Assembly (NCBI GenBank): GCA_951640165.1
Contig: OX621237.1
Span: 6,014,001 to 6,078,000 of the forward strand
Direction: 5' to 3'
DNA length: 64,000 nucleotides
Origin: Pseudoips prasinana
Taxonomy: Eukaryota; Arthropoda; Insecta; Lepidoptera; Nolidae
Under the pieces are notes generated by a model. That model saw only the letters and a program-made list of their open reading frames with translations, was not told the origin of the DNA and did no database searches. Within the stretch, counting starts at the first letter, position 1. Every line of letters starts with the position of its first letter. Position numbers and translations under genes: made by a program. Shown here piece by piece: positions 28,520-39,151 of the stretch.

Positions 28520-28700
28520 GCCGTAACCGTACCATCCCAGAAGTGTCGTAAAAGGAGCCTTAGAGCGACACCAAGTTTTCGGGCAGCAGCGTCACCAAGT
28601 CACATGCGAAGTGAGGTGACTACAGCAAACCCAAATGGAAACGTTTTAGAAACCTTTGGGGAGGGCTCTAACCAACAGTGGAAGATATCAGGCTGATGAT
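28520..28700 (+). repeat. GTCCACTGCTGGACA-type repeat, variant copy
   Basis: AGTGTCGTAAAAGGAGCCTTAG and CGGGCAGCAGCGTCACCAAG, then GAGGGCTCTAACCAACAGTGG and a CTGATGATG tail, resemble the family's ends with a different middle. Moderately degraded. Confidence 0.45.
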
Positions 28701-30180
28701 GTAAGGTCGAACTTAACTAGCCTATGCAGTACATATTACAATGCGGAAGAATGTGCGTTAACATAGTTCCATTCTTTGTTGCCTGAGTCTCACAATCTGA
28801 TGCGATGGTCATCTGCTACGACTGGGGTGAAACTCCATCTTTACGTGCTCTTCGAGGTACAATGCGAATGACACCGCTTTCTTCTAGACTGTAGTCCGCA
28901 TAAAAAAATAATCTTCCGGATTCCGGCTTACTCCTGGGTGTTTTTTGGCCGAAAAATCCAAGTATCCAAGTTTTATCTAAAGGTCAAAGCAGGAATGGTG
29001 GACGCTGCAGCGGCAAGAATTATATAGCTCTTAAATAGAATTCGAAGAACTATTTACGTAGCCTAAGAATGTTACACTGTTATGCAACAGAGTACGGCTA
29101 CGTAAATAGTTTTTCGAATTCCGCCACAATACCTAAAGGTGATGACGCACCATAGTGTACATATAGATAGGACAAGGATGTATTGCGCGGTATTGCGTCG
29201 GTTAGGGCACGCCAGCGGCATACCTTAGATTGCGGGCACGCCGCTGACCGTGTATGTGCACATGAGACTATGTGGTCTGGTATAGATGTGAGTTAGTGTA
29301 GGGAGATTACTGATTTATATAGCCGTATGCTCTATATGTGAGCATTCGAATCCATTTATAATTTTTAAAGTAGATATATTGTAATTTTAATAAAGACTTA
29401 TGTTTATTTTTTAAATCACATAAGAAGCGGTGCCTGGTGTCCGGATAAAGCCGGATACAGTCAGTCTCTTGCAACCAAAATAGGCGGTATCCGGCCTTTC
29501 CTGGCTTGAGTTAGGCTGTTTTGACCTTTTATTTTTTAATTTGTCATGTATTGGTTTGGTCCGGACCGCCCGACCCACCTCGCCATATATCACTAATGCA
29601 CTAATTCATAGAGTAGCAAAAATAATAATAATCATTTATTTCGGAAAATTCTTCTATAGACTAGTAACAATAAAACTTATAGAATATGAATATGTTAGTA
29701 GAGAATTTTATTAAGCTAATTATTCTGACCTCGTGCCAATCGTGTCGGCTAGTCGCCTATCGGTTATGACAAAAATAAATGTCCTACATAGTTTTTTACG
29801 CGAATACTTTTTTTTTCTTTTATCAAACACACAACACACTCATTTAAGCATCAAACCAACGACATATTAGTGTCATATAGGATCATTTTATCTTTCACCA
29901 ATCCAATAAAGTTTCCTCAACAAAAGCAGTTAGAATTCTTTAAGACACTTCCCTAGTCTGCTAGGTATGTATTGGTAGCACAATAGCGCGTGATTGCGCC
30001 GTGCGCCTGCATAAATCACACTCCTTATTGTATGCCGCGAACCACAAGAAACTGCGCTAGTTAATGAGCGCAGACCTTTAATACAACAGCATCATGTTGG
30101 CCATTTTTAGTTGCCATTTTTCGATACTTACATACGACTCATGACCTACTAGACTTATATTTATGCAGACAATATTTTGA
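28701..30180. other. No gene recognised; hairpin at 29038-29121
   Basis: A 26-bp inverted repeat with one mismatch (29038-29063 and 29096-29121, ACTATTTACGTAGCC core) encloses a 32-nt loop. The rest shows no long ORF, no SINE head and no Helitron end. The frame at 29411-29593 is short and unrecognised. Confidence 0.35.
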
Positions 30181-30182
30181 TC

Positions 30183-30300
30183 CTGACGAGCCGGTTGGCA
30201 GATGCTTGCCTTTCACGCCGCAGGTTGGGGGTTCGATTCCCACCCACGACAGATATTTGTGTGCATGAACATGTCTGTTTGTCCTTTGATTTCGAAACAT
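30183..30300 (+). repeat. tRNA-derived SINE, family C, 3'-truncated
   Basis: GAGCCGGTTGGCAGATGCTTG forms the A-box side and GGGGGTTCGATTCCCACCC the B-box side. ACAGATATTTGTGTGCATG and AACATGTCTGTTTGTCC follow. Longer family members are at 54240-54460, 56703-57345 and 59600-59875. No acceptor-stem pairing, so it is not a tRNA gene. Confidence 0.8.
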
Positions 30301-30484
30301 CACCCTCCATCAAACCGTAGTTCGTAAATATCAGATCGATAGCAGATCAGATATAGGATTCCTCTGCTAACACAACACCCTTTCGGAGGATGTAGGTGTT
30401 CTATCGATTTTTTTAAGAGACATAGCCGACTGATTTTTCACCTTAGCATGTGCAATTCTAAATCTGCCAGTATAAATAAATAAA

Positions 30485-30722
30485 TAATATATAGGGACAA
30501 TGTCACACAGATCATCCTTGTCCCAAACTAAGCAAAGCTTGTACTATGGGTACCAGGCGACGATAAACATACTTATATACTTATATACATAGAAAACATC
30601 CATCGACTCAGAAACAAATATTCGTGCTCATCACACAAATATTTGCACTTACCGGGATTCGAACCCAGGACCACCAGTTTCGTAGGCAGGAGCACTACCA
30701 ACTAGGCTACGATGACCGTCAA
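30485..30722 (-). repeat. tRNA-derived SINE, family A
   Basis: On the minus strand: GACGGTCATCGTAGCCTAGTTGG (A box), GGTCCTGGGTTCGAATCCC (B box), the conserved body, and a TATTATTTATTTA-like tail. Nearly identical in layout to 708-968. Confidence 0.88.
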
Positions 30723-30802
30723 AAGTATGTATCGTTCGTAGCTTAAAAACAGAGTACCTTCCCCGGATTAGCAGAGGGTTAAAACTTAATTATATAAATT
30801 AA

Positions 30803-31002
30803 AACTGTAACGGGTACCCACGTACTTAATTTTATGTTCAACTCGGCCAACTGTTTCTATCTCTTCAGTAGATCATCATAGTGCGAGACAGGACGTGACG
30901 TTGTGCGGGGTCACACTCGCCCCAAAGATGATTCTCTGAAAAGAATGAAACAGTTTGCCGGGTCCAACATAAAATTAAATGCCTAAGTTACCCGTTACAG
31001 TT
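30803..31002. mobile_element. MITE-like element with about 50-bp inverted ends
   Basis: Left end AACTGTAACGGGTACCCACG and right end GCCTAAGTTACCCGTTACAGTT are inverted. Further in, TTAATTTTATGTTCAACTCGG pairs with CCGGGTCCAACATAAAATTAA, and AACTGTTTC pairs with GAAACAGTT. The middle (about 30865-30940) is unpaired. No other copy is seen here and the target duplication is unclear. Confidence 0.65.
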
Positions 31003-31661
31003 TTCACTGAGATCCTTAAGTCTCAGCATCTCTCTGGTGCACTACGATAAATACTATCTTATCTCCCTGTGATAGTAAGAAGGGACAAGCAAGCTGACAA
31101 GGAGATGTTATGCAAATGGCTGAGTTCTATACTTCTAATATTCAAACATAGCAAACAATCCTAATAACAGAATCCCAATAACATAGTTCTTAGTGACATC
31201 CTGGTTAAACGTGCTTGAATTTACACTGAGACAGTCACTTTACCACAGACATTTCAGGTTCTACGTAGGTGGTCTAAATTTATATTTATTATCAGAATAA
31301 AGTACACGAAACCACTATAGATAATAAACTTGTTATAACAATTATTTAAACAACAAGTCGATTAAATTTCCCCCGAACTCAAGAATACCTAGTGCTCAAG
31401 AACAAGAAATACTAGGCTACAATCTCATAATAAACACATTAAACAAGGGTAATTATTTACTATATTTCACTGTTCATTAATTAGAGAAACCAACGAACCT
31501 ATAATTAACGTTTGCGAGATTTTCTTTCAAGTTATTTGATTACTGCATGAATATTTTATTACACTCAAAGGGCATGCTTTTTGCAGACGTCTACTCTATT
31601 TAACAGACTACTTTATTACGTACTACGTACGTAGTAAGGGTGGTTTTAGTAGTGCAAGTGT
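31003..31661. other. No gene recognised
   Basis: AT-rich. The block near 31620-31660 (CGTACGTAGTAAGGGTGG) resembles 345-375 and may be an old repeat. Confidence 0.3.
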
Positions 31662-32706
31662 ATAAAAAAATTAAAAAAGGTTTTTATTCACGTAGACTTT
31701 ATAAAGTAAATAGTCAGAACATGTTTTGTAGTATAATTATTTCTAGGTACATATAATTATTAATTTACACGGAGTGTATGAAAAAAATTAGATAATATGG
31801 GTAACATTTTATTTATGATTTTATTATTTAGCTAGTTATTGTCAAGTTTATATATAGATTTAACTATCGAAGTTTTAGATATAATTTAGTACATCTTGTC
31901 TAAATGGTTCGGTCTATATTAACAGACCTTGTGTGTATAGCTACGGTCGCGCTTTAATGCTACCACCGGATCCAATGCGCCCCAACTTCTTCTTAGCGTG
32001 TCGATGACAATCTAAATTAAGTCAGCCCAGAATTCTGCTACGCGTTGAGCGTTGTCAGTAGCGTCCATTAGATCTTGTAACGTGCAGGCATTAGGGCACG
32101 CAGGACATTTTAACAAGTGTGCCATAGTTTGAGGAACAGAACCACACTTGCACTCTAGGTTGGAAATGTTTAAAAATCCCCACCTGAGCAGGTTTTCCTT
32201 GCTTCGACCAACTTGGGTCCGGAGTCTATTCAGGGACTTCCAGGATGGCCACGGCAACTTGTGTCCGGGAAGAAGGTTTTCGGCGGGAGGGACGAATGGG
32301 ATGGGTAGGCAAGCACTGTCTCGCCACAGTTTGAGCCGTGTCTTGGACCGTTCACCAGAAAGTGGAAGCACACACTTCAGGAAACTTTTTCGACTTTTAA
32401 GCCTTTGTGCCACAAGCTTACTGTTGTGCATAAGGTGCCGTGTATCGTTGCTCATTTTAGACCTTTCGTTAGAGCTTGCCACCGTTCTGCGAACATCTGG
32501 TGGCGCTATGCCTGCCAGCGGATATAACATCTGGAGCGGCGTCGGTTTGAGTCAACCAGTGATGATCCAGCATGTTTCATTCAAAGCGGTATCCACTAAT
32601 TTTGCGTGGGCTGATCGATTCCATACGGGGCGCGCGAATTCTCCACATGAAAAAGCTAGCGCCAGTCCAACTGAGAAGACCCAGCGAAACAAACTCAGCT
32701 TATACT
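31662..32706 (-). mobile_element. 5'-truncated LINE, family L1, coding copy
   Basis: On the minus strand the element carries the end of an RT-type ORF (32706 to 32012), then a 3' untranslated region with GGGGCGCATTGGATCCGGTGG and GCATTAAAGCGCGACCG. The terminus is TTTATAAAGTCTACGTGAATAAAAACC. It is the only copy in the window with coding sequence. Tails or deletion derivatives are at 12660, 22520, 25190, 38165, 40235 and 63495. Confidence 0.8.
32012..32706 (-). pseudogene. C-terminal part of a non-LTR retrotransposon polyprotein
   Basis: The open frame to 32530 continues upstream in the same frame to 32706 apart from one TGA at 32552-32554. The upstream part reads ALAFSCGEFARPVWNRSAH and LNETCWIITG, typical of the region after the RT thumb in jockey/CR1-like insect LINEs. 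Downstream comes LNRLRTQVGRSKENLLRWG and a cysteine/histidine knuckle CKCGSVPQTMAHLLKCPAC, then a short end. The reverse transcriptase itself is missing because of 5' truncation. Non-functional. The exact clade is uncertain. Confidence 0.78.
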
Positions 32707-33814
32707 ATATTAATATCTTATATATAAATGCGACGTCGACTTTACTTGAAATCTGAAGTCTTGGCCATTTCTAGTAGTAGTTTTAAGCTCTCCTTCAAAC
32801 GTTTATTCAAGTAGATACTGTAAAATAGTATAAAATTGCTTATTTCTGTACATAAAAAATTCTCATTGAAATAATTTGTCACAGTTGTAAGACTATTTTG
32901 TTGTTCGATGACAATTAATAAAACACTATGTTTATGAACTATATGGATCCAACCGAGAGCGATCTACTGCGTTTATAACTTGTGCCATAGTATAATTCAC
33001 CTCTGATATCCTACAGAAATCTTAGATAATGCGTTCTAAGTTCGAACTCGTTCTGCCCATGTCTTTGACTTGCCCCTTGTTCCAACCAGGGTTGCCAGAC
33101 TGAAATATTAAAACAACTGTTTCTATTAGTGACTGGTATTATTTATTCAATATATCAGACACAAACATGTAAAATTAAAAATAAAATGTTACTAAAGGAA
33201 ATGAAATCAATAGTTAATTTTCTGGGCTCCAATATAGTCACATAATTTTCGGGATCGTTTTTCTTTTGTTAATTGAACCAACTATGGAACGCTGTGAACT
33301 GGCAAGTTGGACTATTATGCCGAGGTTACGAGTTCAATCCAATTCTTTATCTATCAATAAATATTTCTGTTATATTCTGGTTCGTTACATAACCTTACGG
33401 CCTCGGAGTGCAGAGAGAGAGCCGGAAAATTTAGTGCTTGGGCACAGGAGATTGCGAGCAGGCTTTTACAATAACAAGCTCAAATTTGTATCAAGACTAA
33501 ATTAGAAACTAAATTAGAAGTGATTATATTTTATGATATGCCTATTCGAATGCCTATCAGTTCACACGCCGAATGTCAGCGTATCCGTTTATTGAGCGCT
33601 TGGCACACCATATGACGAATAACAAATCCTAAAAGATATATGGAGAACAAATGAAGAACGACATGTTCTTAATACAAATTTTGCGATAAACTTCCATAAA
33701 TACCCAGGAATCGTTTCGAATAAAATCGGACACCTGGTCAAAACAGTCAGATGCCAACAGGTTGAACCAGGATCCGATCCCAATAGATTATAAAATATAC
33801 ATATTTTATTAACC
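32707..33814. other. No gene recognised
   Basis: No long ORF, SINE head or Helitron end. The short frame at 33266-33505 has no recognisable domain. Confidence 0.3.
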
Positions 33815-33945
33815 AGGGTTTTCAGTAAATAGTTGAAATTGTCTTCCTCTGCTCTGTTAGCTGAGGAAGACAATTTCAGCGTTACATATTTAATAGTAAA
33901 GGTCATTTATGAAGGTCACAGTATCAACTATTTGCTGACAACCCT
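33815..33945. repeat. Nested inverted repeats
   Basis: Outer arms are 33815-33835 and 33925-33945 (21 bp, two mismatches, AAATAGTTG core). Inner arms are 33832-33849 and 33863-33880 (18 bp, one mismatch, ATTGTCTTCCTC core). Together they could form a cruciform or a small MITE. No other copy is seen. Confidence 0.6.
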
Positions 33946-34204
33946 ATTCTTTATTGAAGGCACATCTACAGGATTCCTAAGAAATTTACTTAATAGATAT
34001 CAAATTACTACACCAATTAACTTTAGTTGTTGAGATATTTAGTATTATTGTTTTAATTCAATGTTAATTTCTGAGATTTAACGAAGTATTTATCCTTTAA
34101 AGGTCAAGGGAAAGGTTATCCAACCTTCAAGATAGATAAGTACGCAGTAGAAGGTATTTAAATATTTGTTGTGAGCAACCCCCTCTCTGTTTGTACTTAC
34201 TTAC

Positions 34205-34385
34205 TTATTGTATGGAAAGTGGTTACCCCAGTAAGTTGTTGACTGTTGTCTCATGATTACAACTGGGACTGAAACCTTAACGTACCCTCCGAAGCACGGA
34301 GATGCTCACAAATTAAACCACTTCTGTGGTCACCCATCTACGGATTGACCGCGAGCCTAGTTGCTTAACCTCCCCGATCGCTTTA
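34205..34385 (+). repeat. Dispersed repeat family J, single unit
   Basis: GTGGTTACCCCAGTAAG, GACTGTTGTCTCATGATTAC, CCTTAACGTACCCTCCGAAGC, ACCCATCTACGGATTGACC and GCCTAGTTGCTTAACCTCCC align with 14822-15185. Confidence 0.6.
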
Positions 34386-34545
34386 TTATGATTTTTGTTT
34401 GGGGCTTGATGCCTTGTTGGTATCATGGTACTTCGACCATTTCTGATCTATTGTAGCAGAGCTCATTGACTTTGTTAGAATTCACCACCACCGACGACTT
34501 ACGGAACGGTGAGAGTATCTAGCTATGAGCGCCTCAATGTTTGTA

Positions 34546-34850
34546 TTACATACATACATAGACTCGCGCCTGTCCCCCAGAGGGGTAGGCAGAGACAACG
34601 GACTTCCATTTGTCACGATCCTTGCATACCTCTTTCGCTTCGTTTACTGACATAATATTCTTCATACATGCTCGCCGGTTTAGGGTACTTCTGACCTGAC
34701 CTTTCTTAAGTACGTCTCCGATTTGAGTATGTTCTACGAGGTCTTCCCCTTCCGGTTGTACCATTCACACAGGCCAGGTATACTTCTTTTGTCAATCTTC
34801 TTTCATTCATCCTTTCTAAATGGCCAAACCATCAATGTTTGTATTGAAGC
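34546..34850 (-). pseudogene. 3' remnant of an RTE-like LINE, minus strand
   Basis: On the minus strand the codons spell a block with ERMNERRLTKE-like upstream sequence, then EDLVEHTQIGDVLKKGQVRS, and end in DRDKWKSVVSAYPSG and VYVCM before TATGTATG repeats. Same family as 15640-15928. The frame is interrupted between the two halves. Inactive. Confidence 0.7.
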
Positions 34851-35716
34851 GTATATTTTATATTTTGCTATACAATTTCCGCAACGTAAGGATGTCCCGC
34901 TGTAAAATATGTGTTATGTGACGTAATAATTGCGACATACAACGTCGGGTGGGTGCGTGTACACTTCTTAAAATCTCAAGGTCACCAGCGTCTTCCATGA
35001 CATTTGTTTGTATTCATATCGATAAAATGCCCTCTCCGAAACTAAATTGGACGAGATGCCCGCGTCACGTATGAATGGAGAAACATCCTCAATACGGTAC
35101 GACTCTAACGCATATCCCCGTCAGTAACCGCCCAGAGTCGATGTTCGAACCCCAAAGGGGTTGCCCTCCGCCGCGGGTACTTTGTGGTTTTATTTGGTAG
35201 ACGGCTTGAGCCCTCGCTGGCCTCTATTAGTCGTATTGTCTGGTGAAGCAGTGAGAACCTCATAGTCTACCTGTATATTCACACGTTAAAAAAATTACAA
35301 AATCAAAAAAATTAATCCAATGCCAATAAAAAAAACATTACAAGGCATTACGAAAACAAAAGGTTTTGTATAGGGACCGTCTTTTATTTTTATTTATTTT
35401 GTCAACTATTACGGTTCATGAGATACAGACGGATACCGACACGGACACCCTTTCCAACGGAACTCTAAATATAGTCCGGTGAAGCAGTGAAAGCTTCCTA
35501 GGCACTAGGAACCCTAAACATGTGGTTAATTTAGAACTTAATCAACAGTTAATTTAAATGCTCGTTTCACAGCATCTTAACTAATCAAACTGCAATAAAG
35601 CATTCAAAACCTTCTAAATTACTTCTAACACCTTTCAAATACTTTTAAATAGTCCCGCTATATTACTATTAAAAGACTGGTCACCATAAAATAAAATGGG
35701 ACAGGACGGGACTCAC
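34851..35716. other. Mostly unique sequence, no gene recognised
   Basis: A perfect TATCGATA (DRE-type) motif lies at 35017-35024. GC is raised between 34960 and 35230. The 35390-35480 part (ACGGTTCATGAGATACAG, ACGGATACCGACACGGACACC) looks like a degraded member of the family at 1219-1752. GGTGAAGCAGTGA occurs twice, near 35242 and 35479. Confidence 0.3.
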
Positions 35717-35990
35717 CGCGCGTTGTTCAACATGGCCCGTGCCATTGTCTTCGAAATATTTTACGTCCTAATGCCCACTTAATTTAGTTCACAAGATAGT
35801 GTTGCGCGAGCGCGCGGGTGGTCCGGCCACACACGACATAACTAACTTTATCGATATAGCACCGCACTATCCGCGCCGAAGTGCGTTACATGTCGATTTT
35901 ATCGACCGCTTTAATTATAATAAGGCCGCCGTATATTTATCGATGAGCAAGAAATATGAGATACAGCGACAAGGAAGCTTAATGTACCAC
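35717..35990 (-). promoter_or_regulatory. Candidate host promoter and first exon
   Basis: On the minus strand a CpG-rich, non-repeated segment contains a perfect TATCGATA (35849-35856) and two CGATA-type relatives near 35900 and 35940. These resemble the DRE motif of housekeeping-type insect core promoters. Downstream is an ATG in a good context (AGACAATGG, ATG at 35745-35743), with nine further codons and part of a tenth. It runs directly into a consensus splice donor, CGCG|GTGAGT, with the exon ending at 35717. No TE signature is present. The gene is not identified from the ten residues, and the rest would lie at lower coordinates or outside the window. Inference only. Confidence 0.35.
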
Positions 35991-35999
35991 AGATAACCT

Positions 36000-36415
36000 T
36001 TCGTTCAATTTATTTTGACGTTTGCTTTTATTATCTGTGCTTTGACAATTTTTGATAGGCGATACCGAGAAGGTTTTAATGCTCTATTCATTTTTATTTA
36101 TCAGTCATGTATTTTTATTTGTGTGTGAGATTACGCGTTAAAGTTCATAAGTATTTCTTTCATCATTATATTTTATTATGGATTAATTGTAGGAAATTTA
36201 TTTTATTACGTAATACGTCTACGTGGCTATAATTTATGACTGCCTATCGGAACTATATCCAACGAAGGTAATAAGGTCCCAGGCTAGGCTCGTGGCAAAA
36301 AGTTTTAAATGTAAAAGAATTCAACCTCCGTGAATCTTACTGCTCCTGACTGTGTCATTGGGTCATATAAATTAGGGAATAGAGAGTGCATATGTGTTTA
36401 TACAGACACTTGTTC
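36000..36415. other. AT-rich, nothing recognised
   Basis: No ORF, no repeat copies and no hairpin noted. If the candidate promoter is real this is its upstream flank. Confidence 0.3.
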
Positions 36416-36545
36416 GCTATAATATGTTCCGCGCATATGATACGTACCAGAAAAGCAGCGGTTCTCTGAGTACTATGACCATCATACAGCGATCAACCCG
36501 TCTGCCAAACGTGGTGATTATGGCATAACCCCTAAACAATGTGCG
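36416..36545 (+). repeat. GTCCACTGCTGGACA-type repeat fragment
   Basis: CAGCGGTTCTCTGAGTACTATG, ACCATCATACAGCGATCAACCCG and GGCATAACCCC match the family. The terminal block GGCCTATGTCCAGTCGTGG with its CTTTCGGCTGATATGAT tail lies at 36680-36720, separated by a SINE fragment. Confidence 0.6.
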
Positions 36546-36547
36546 AA

Positions 36548-36660
36548 AGATGTTTTTTTTTAAAGAAAGACAACGCCCGCACTAGGGTATCTAATCCCTG
36601 TGTCGCAGGTTACTTTACAAACATATAATAGACGAACACAATTACATCCACTTACATTGT
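36548..36660 (-). repeat. SINE family B, 3' part, inserted in the preceding repeat
   Basis: On the minus strand it reads TATATGTTTGTAAAGTAACC, GCGACACAGGGATTAGATACCC and TAGTGCGGGCGTTGTC, then an A-rich tail. This is the 3' half of the family seen whole at 40470-40665. It separates the two halves of the repeat at 36416-36720. Confidence 0.7.
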
Positions 36661-37143
36661 GGAGATACATATTTGGGGGAGGCCTATGTCCAGTCGTGGA
36701 TGTCTTTCGGCTGATATGATATTACCTTAGCACAGAACTAGTATAATTTGGTAAAGAATATTCTCATCTAGTTACCCGAGTAAATAATAAAGGCATAACA
36801 TAATATTAATTACCCATACATCAACGTACAAACAATGTCATTTAATTTTCCAATTTGCTCGTAATACCTCGTCCCGTTGATCGGTGTGAGAACCTTCCCT
36901 ATCAACGCAATCGGCTTTTAATTACGGAACCCAAACAAATCCTCACACACCGCTGGAACAATGTAGGAATTCGACCTTTCGGTAATTTAGGCCGTCCTCC
37001 AATGGCACTCCCAAAGTCACCGTTACACTAACCAAAGTCACCAACACTAATACGAGTCTTGTTTGATTAGATATCTTTGAGGATTTTTGTTCTATGGTGT
37101 TAGGCCAATTACCAAGATGTATCATCAAGTAAAGCCTATTGAG

Positions 37144-37369
37144 GGGCTCTGCCGGCTAGGTCGCGCAACATCCTTTTCGTGAATAAAGGTTAAAAATGAC
37201 TTAATCAATCGTTAAATCGGCTTTAACATTGACAATCGATTCCGGACCATTTATGGCGTCACATGTGGTCATGGAAGCCGATTTAACGATTGATTAATTC
37301 ATTTTTAACCTTTATTTATTTGAACGCCATTCACGAAAACGATGTTCGGCGACTTAGCCAGTAGAGCCC
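37144..37369. mobile_element. Foldback MITE, family F (Harbinger-like)
   Basis: Long inverted ends: GGGCTCTGCCGGCTAGGTCG on the left pairs with GGCGACTTAGCCAGTAGAGCCC on the right. Inside, GCCGATTTAACGATTGATTAA occurs in both orientations around a roughly 60-bp loop. The homologous copy at 56765-57003 has a clean CAG duplication, which suggests the PIF/Harbinger superfamily (3-bp duplications). Here the flanks are GAG and CTG, so the duplication has decayed. Confidence 0.78.
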
Positions 37370-37383
37370 CTGGCTTATATTTA

Positions 37384-37518
37384 CAGGCGCCAGCACATCC
37401 AGCTACCTCAAACTGTCAAATTTCTTTTATAGATTTTCAACTTTATCACATAAGCATAAGGTTCACATTCAATTGGGGAAATTTGACAGATTGGGGTAGC
37501 TAGATGTGCTGGCGTCTG
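37384..37518. mobile_element. Palindromic MITE, family D, TA-flanked
   Basis: TA (37382-37383) CAGGCGCCAGCACATCCAGC ... GCTAGATGTGCTGGCGTCTG TA (37519-37520). Same family as 2525-2651, lying only about 15 bp from the family F MITE. Confidence 0.85.
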
Positions 37519-37658
37519 TACTATATTCCTGCTTATACCTATTACGTAATACTAACCGCTGTCGCCTTTATGTGCTTACGCTGTTAAGTTTCATAGGCAA
37601 ATTAAGCTGCTTGAGTTGTATATGTGTCACAAGCGTAATTGTTGTTACAAGCAAAAGA

Positions 37659-37918
37659 TCTATACATATAATAAAATAGGAAAGTCAAAACTGTACTGTA
37701 TGTTTTAAAAAGGATACTTGTGCCGTGATCTACAATCGATATCGAAGCCAAAAATGTAGTTTTTAGAATTGTTGTCAGTTTGGAATTGCTTAAAATTTTG
37801 CATGAATATTACTAAGAGGTCTCATCTCTATCAACATATAGGCTACATATTATCACGCTATCACCTATGGGGGAGGAGCTGTGATAATTTATAAAATTGC
37901 CCATGCCCCGCAGCCTAG
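37659..37918 (+). mobile_element. Non-autonomous Helitron, family H1, internally shortened
   Basis: Starts TCTATACATATAATAAAATAGG after A and ends GCCCCGCAGCCTAG before T. It lacks the TGTCTGTTTGTATGTCCGG part present in other copies, so it has an internal deletion, and the terminal hairpin is degraded. Confidence 0.78.
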
Positions 37919-38164
37919 TAAGTAAATAAAAAAATGGAAAACATTGTACGGCTGAGATGATTGAAAGTGCTGGAATAGGGAGAACTATTGTTTTATTTCT
38001 ATGATAGATTTTCTCTAAATAATGGAATGATTATGTATGAATGCTCGCGGTTCACTTTCGGATAATTTACTAGGTCGCGGTGCGATAAATGACTTAAGTC
38101 ATTGCTTGTTTTACTGGATCGATTCTAATAATTTCTCGGATTTGATTAATTTCTTCGAGGATAT

Positions 38165-38398
38165 CAAACTATTTGACTATAACTTGATACGAACTAGCTA
38201 AATATCATTTCTGTAATAAAATAAATTTTATAAATGTTTTTATACAAGATGTACCTAAATATCTATGTTACTATAAATAATATCTAGTGTATACAACTAT
38301 ATTACTACAAACATGTTCTGACTATATACAAGCGCTTTTTTAAAGTCAACGTGAATAAAAACCTTTTTTATTTTATTTATTTTATTTTATTTTATTGC
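38165..38398 (+). mobile_element. LINE L1 3' tail
   Basis: GACTATAACTTGATACGAAC, TAGCTAAATATCATTTCTG, TATCTATGTTACTATAAATAATATC, CATGTTCTGACTATATACAAGCG and GTGAATAAAAACC match the last 230 bp of 12660-13166, then a TTTTATT run. Confidence 0.8.
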
Positions 38399-39058
38399 CT
38401 CGTGTATCTTTAAATTAAATCACTCTCTTAATTATTGCCACATCATAAATCTATACCAAGTAATATACACTGTACAGTTTCCTCCAAATGGCGTCCCGTG
38501 ATTCGTTGGTCGAAAATCCCTCACGGCATTTCCTTACGAAGTATCTTAATTGCGGCTAATTGCAAGAAAAGCCCTCCCATCAGAGTCCTCCTCGCAAAGA
38601 GTAAACGAATTAACAGACACGTAGCTCGCTAACAAAGAGGCGGTAAATTCGTTTTAAAACACCCAAGGTTCAGGTGCGAAAAGCCAGCATAAGTACAATA
38701 TATTATACTATGCTGTAGCAAACAAGGTAAGATTTCACGGTGATAAAATTGAAAAGCACCATTTCGCTGTGCTGTTAGGATCATAGTAAAAAGATTTTGT
38801 TTAAAAAAGGAACACTATCTTTATATTTTATTTGAATATATGGCAGCATTATTACATTTAAATTTGGAATCGAATTGTGTTTTTTTTATACCATAATAAT
38901 ATGAGTACCATACCTGACCATACCGTCTTAGCAGTGCTAGAATAAAAATTTGGAGCGTTTCAGTGTTCACTTTTCGTTTTTACATTGTGATTTGAAATCC
39001 CAATTTAAAAAATAAACGCTAAATTTTATAACGGTACTTAATATAATAGCTCTGCTTA
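38399..39058. other. Unique-looking, partly GC-raised, no gene recognised
   Basis: The 38480-38650 part has higher GC and no copy in the window. The 65-codon frame there has no domain I recognise. No splice-site pair stands out. Confidence 0.3.
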
Positions 39059-39060
39059 AA

Positions 39061-39151
39061 ATATTATAAATTCGTATTTTTTTTTAAACATGCCAAAAAA
39101 ACATACACATGTTTTTTTGGCATGTTTAAAAAAAATACGAATTTATAATAT
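39061..39151. repeat. Long hairpin, arms about 43 bp
   Basis: Left arm 39061-39104 and right arm 39109-39151 are reverse complements apart from one T in a homopolymer, around a 4-nt loop (ACAC). The arms include AATTCGTATTTTT and AACATGCCAAAAAAACAT. It may be a tiny MITE or a recent inverted duplication. A transcript would fold into a pre-miRNA-like stem, though it is very AT-rich. Confidence 0.8.

Noticed and set aside
28191..28535. 114-codon minus-strand ORF
   Set aside because: It contains an asparagine run from an AAT microsatellite, then enters a dispersed repeat at its start. No domain.
32148..32756. 202-codon plus-strand ORF
   Set aside because: Antisense to the LINE coding remnant, whose minus-strand frame has the recognisable cysteine knuckle.
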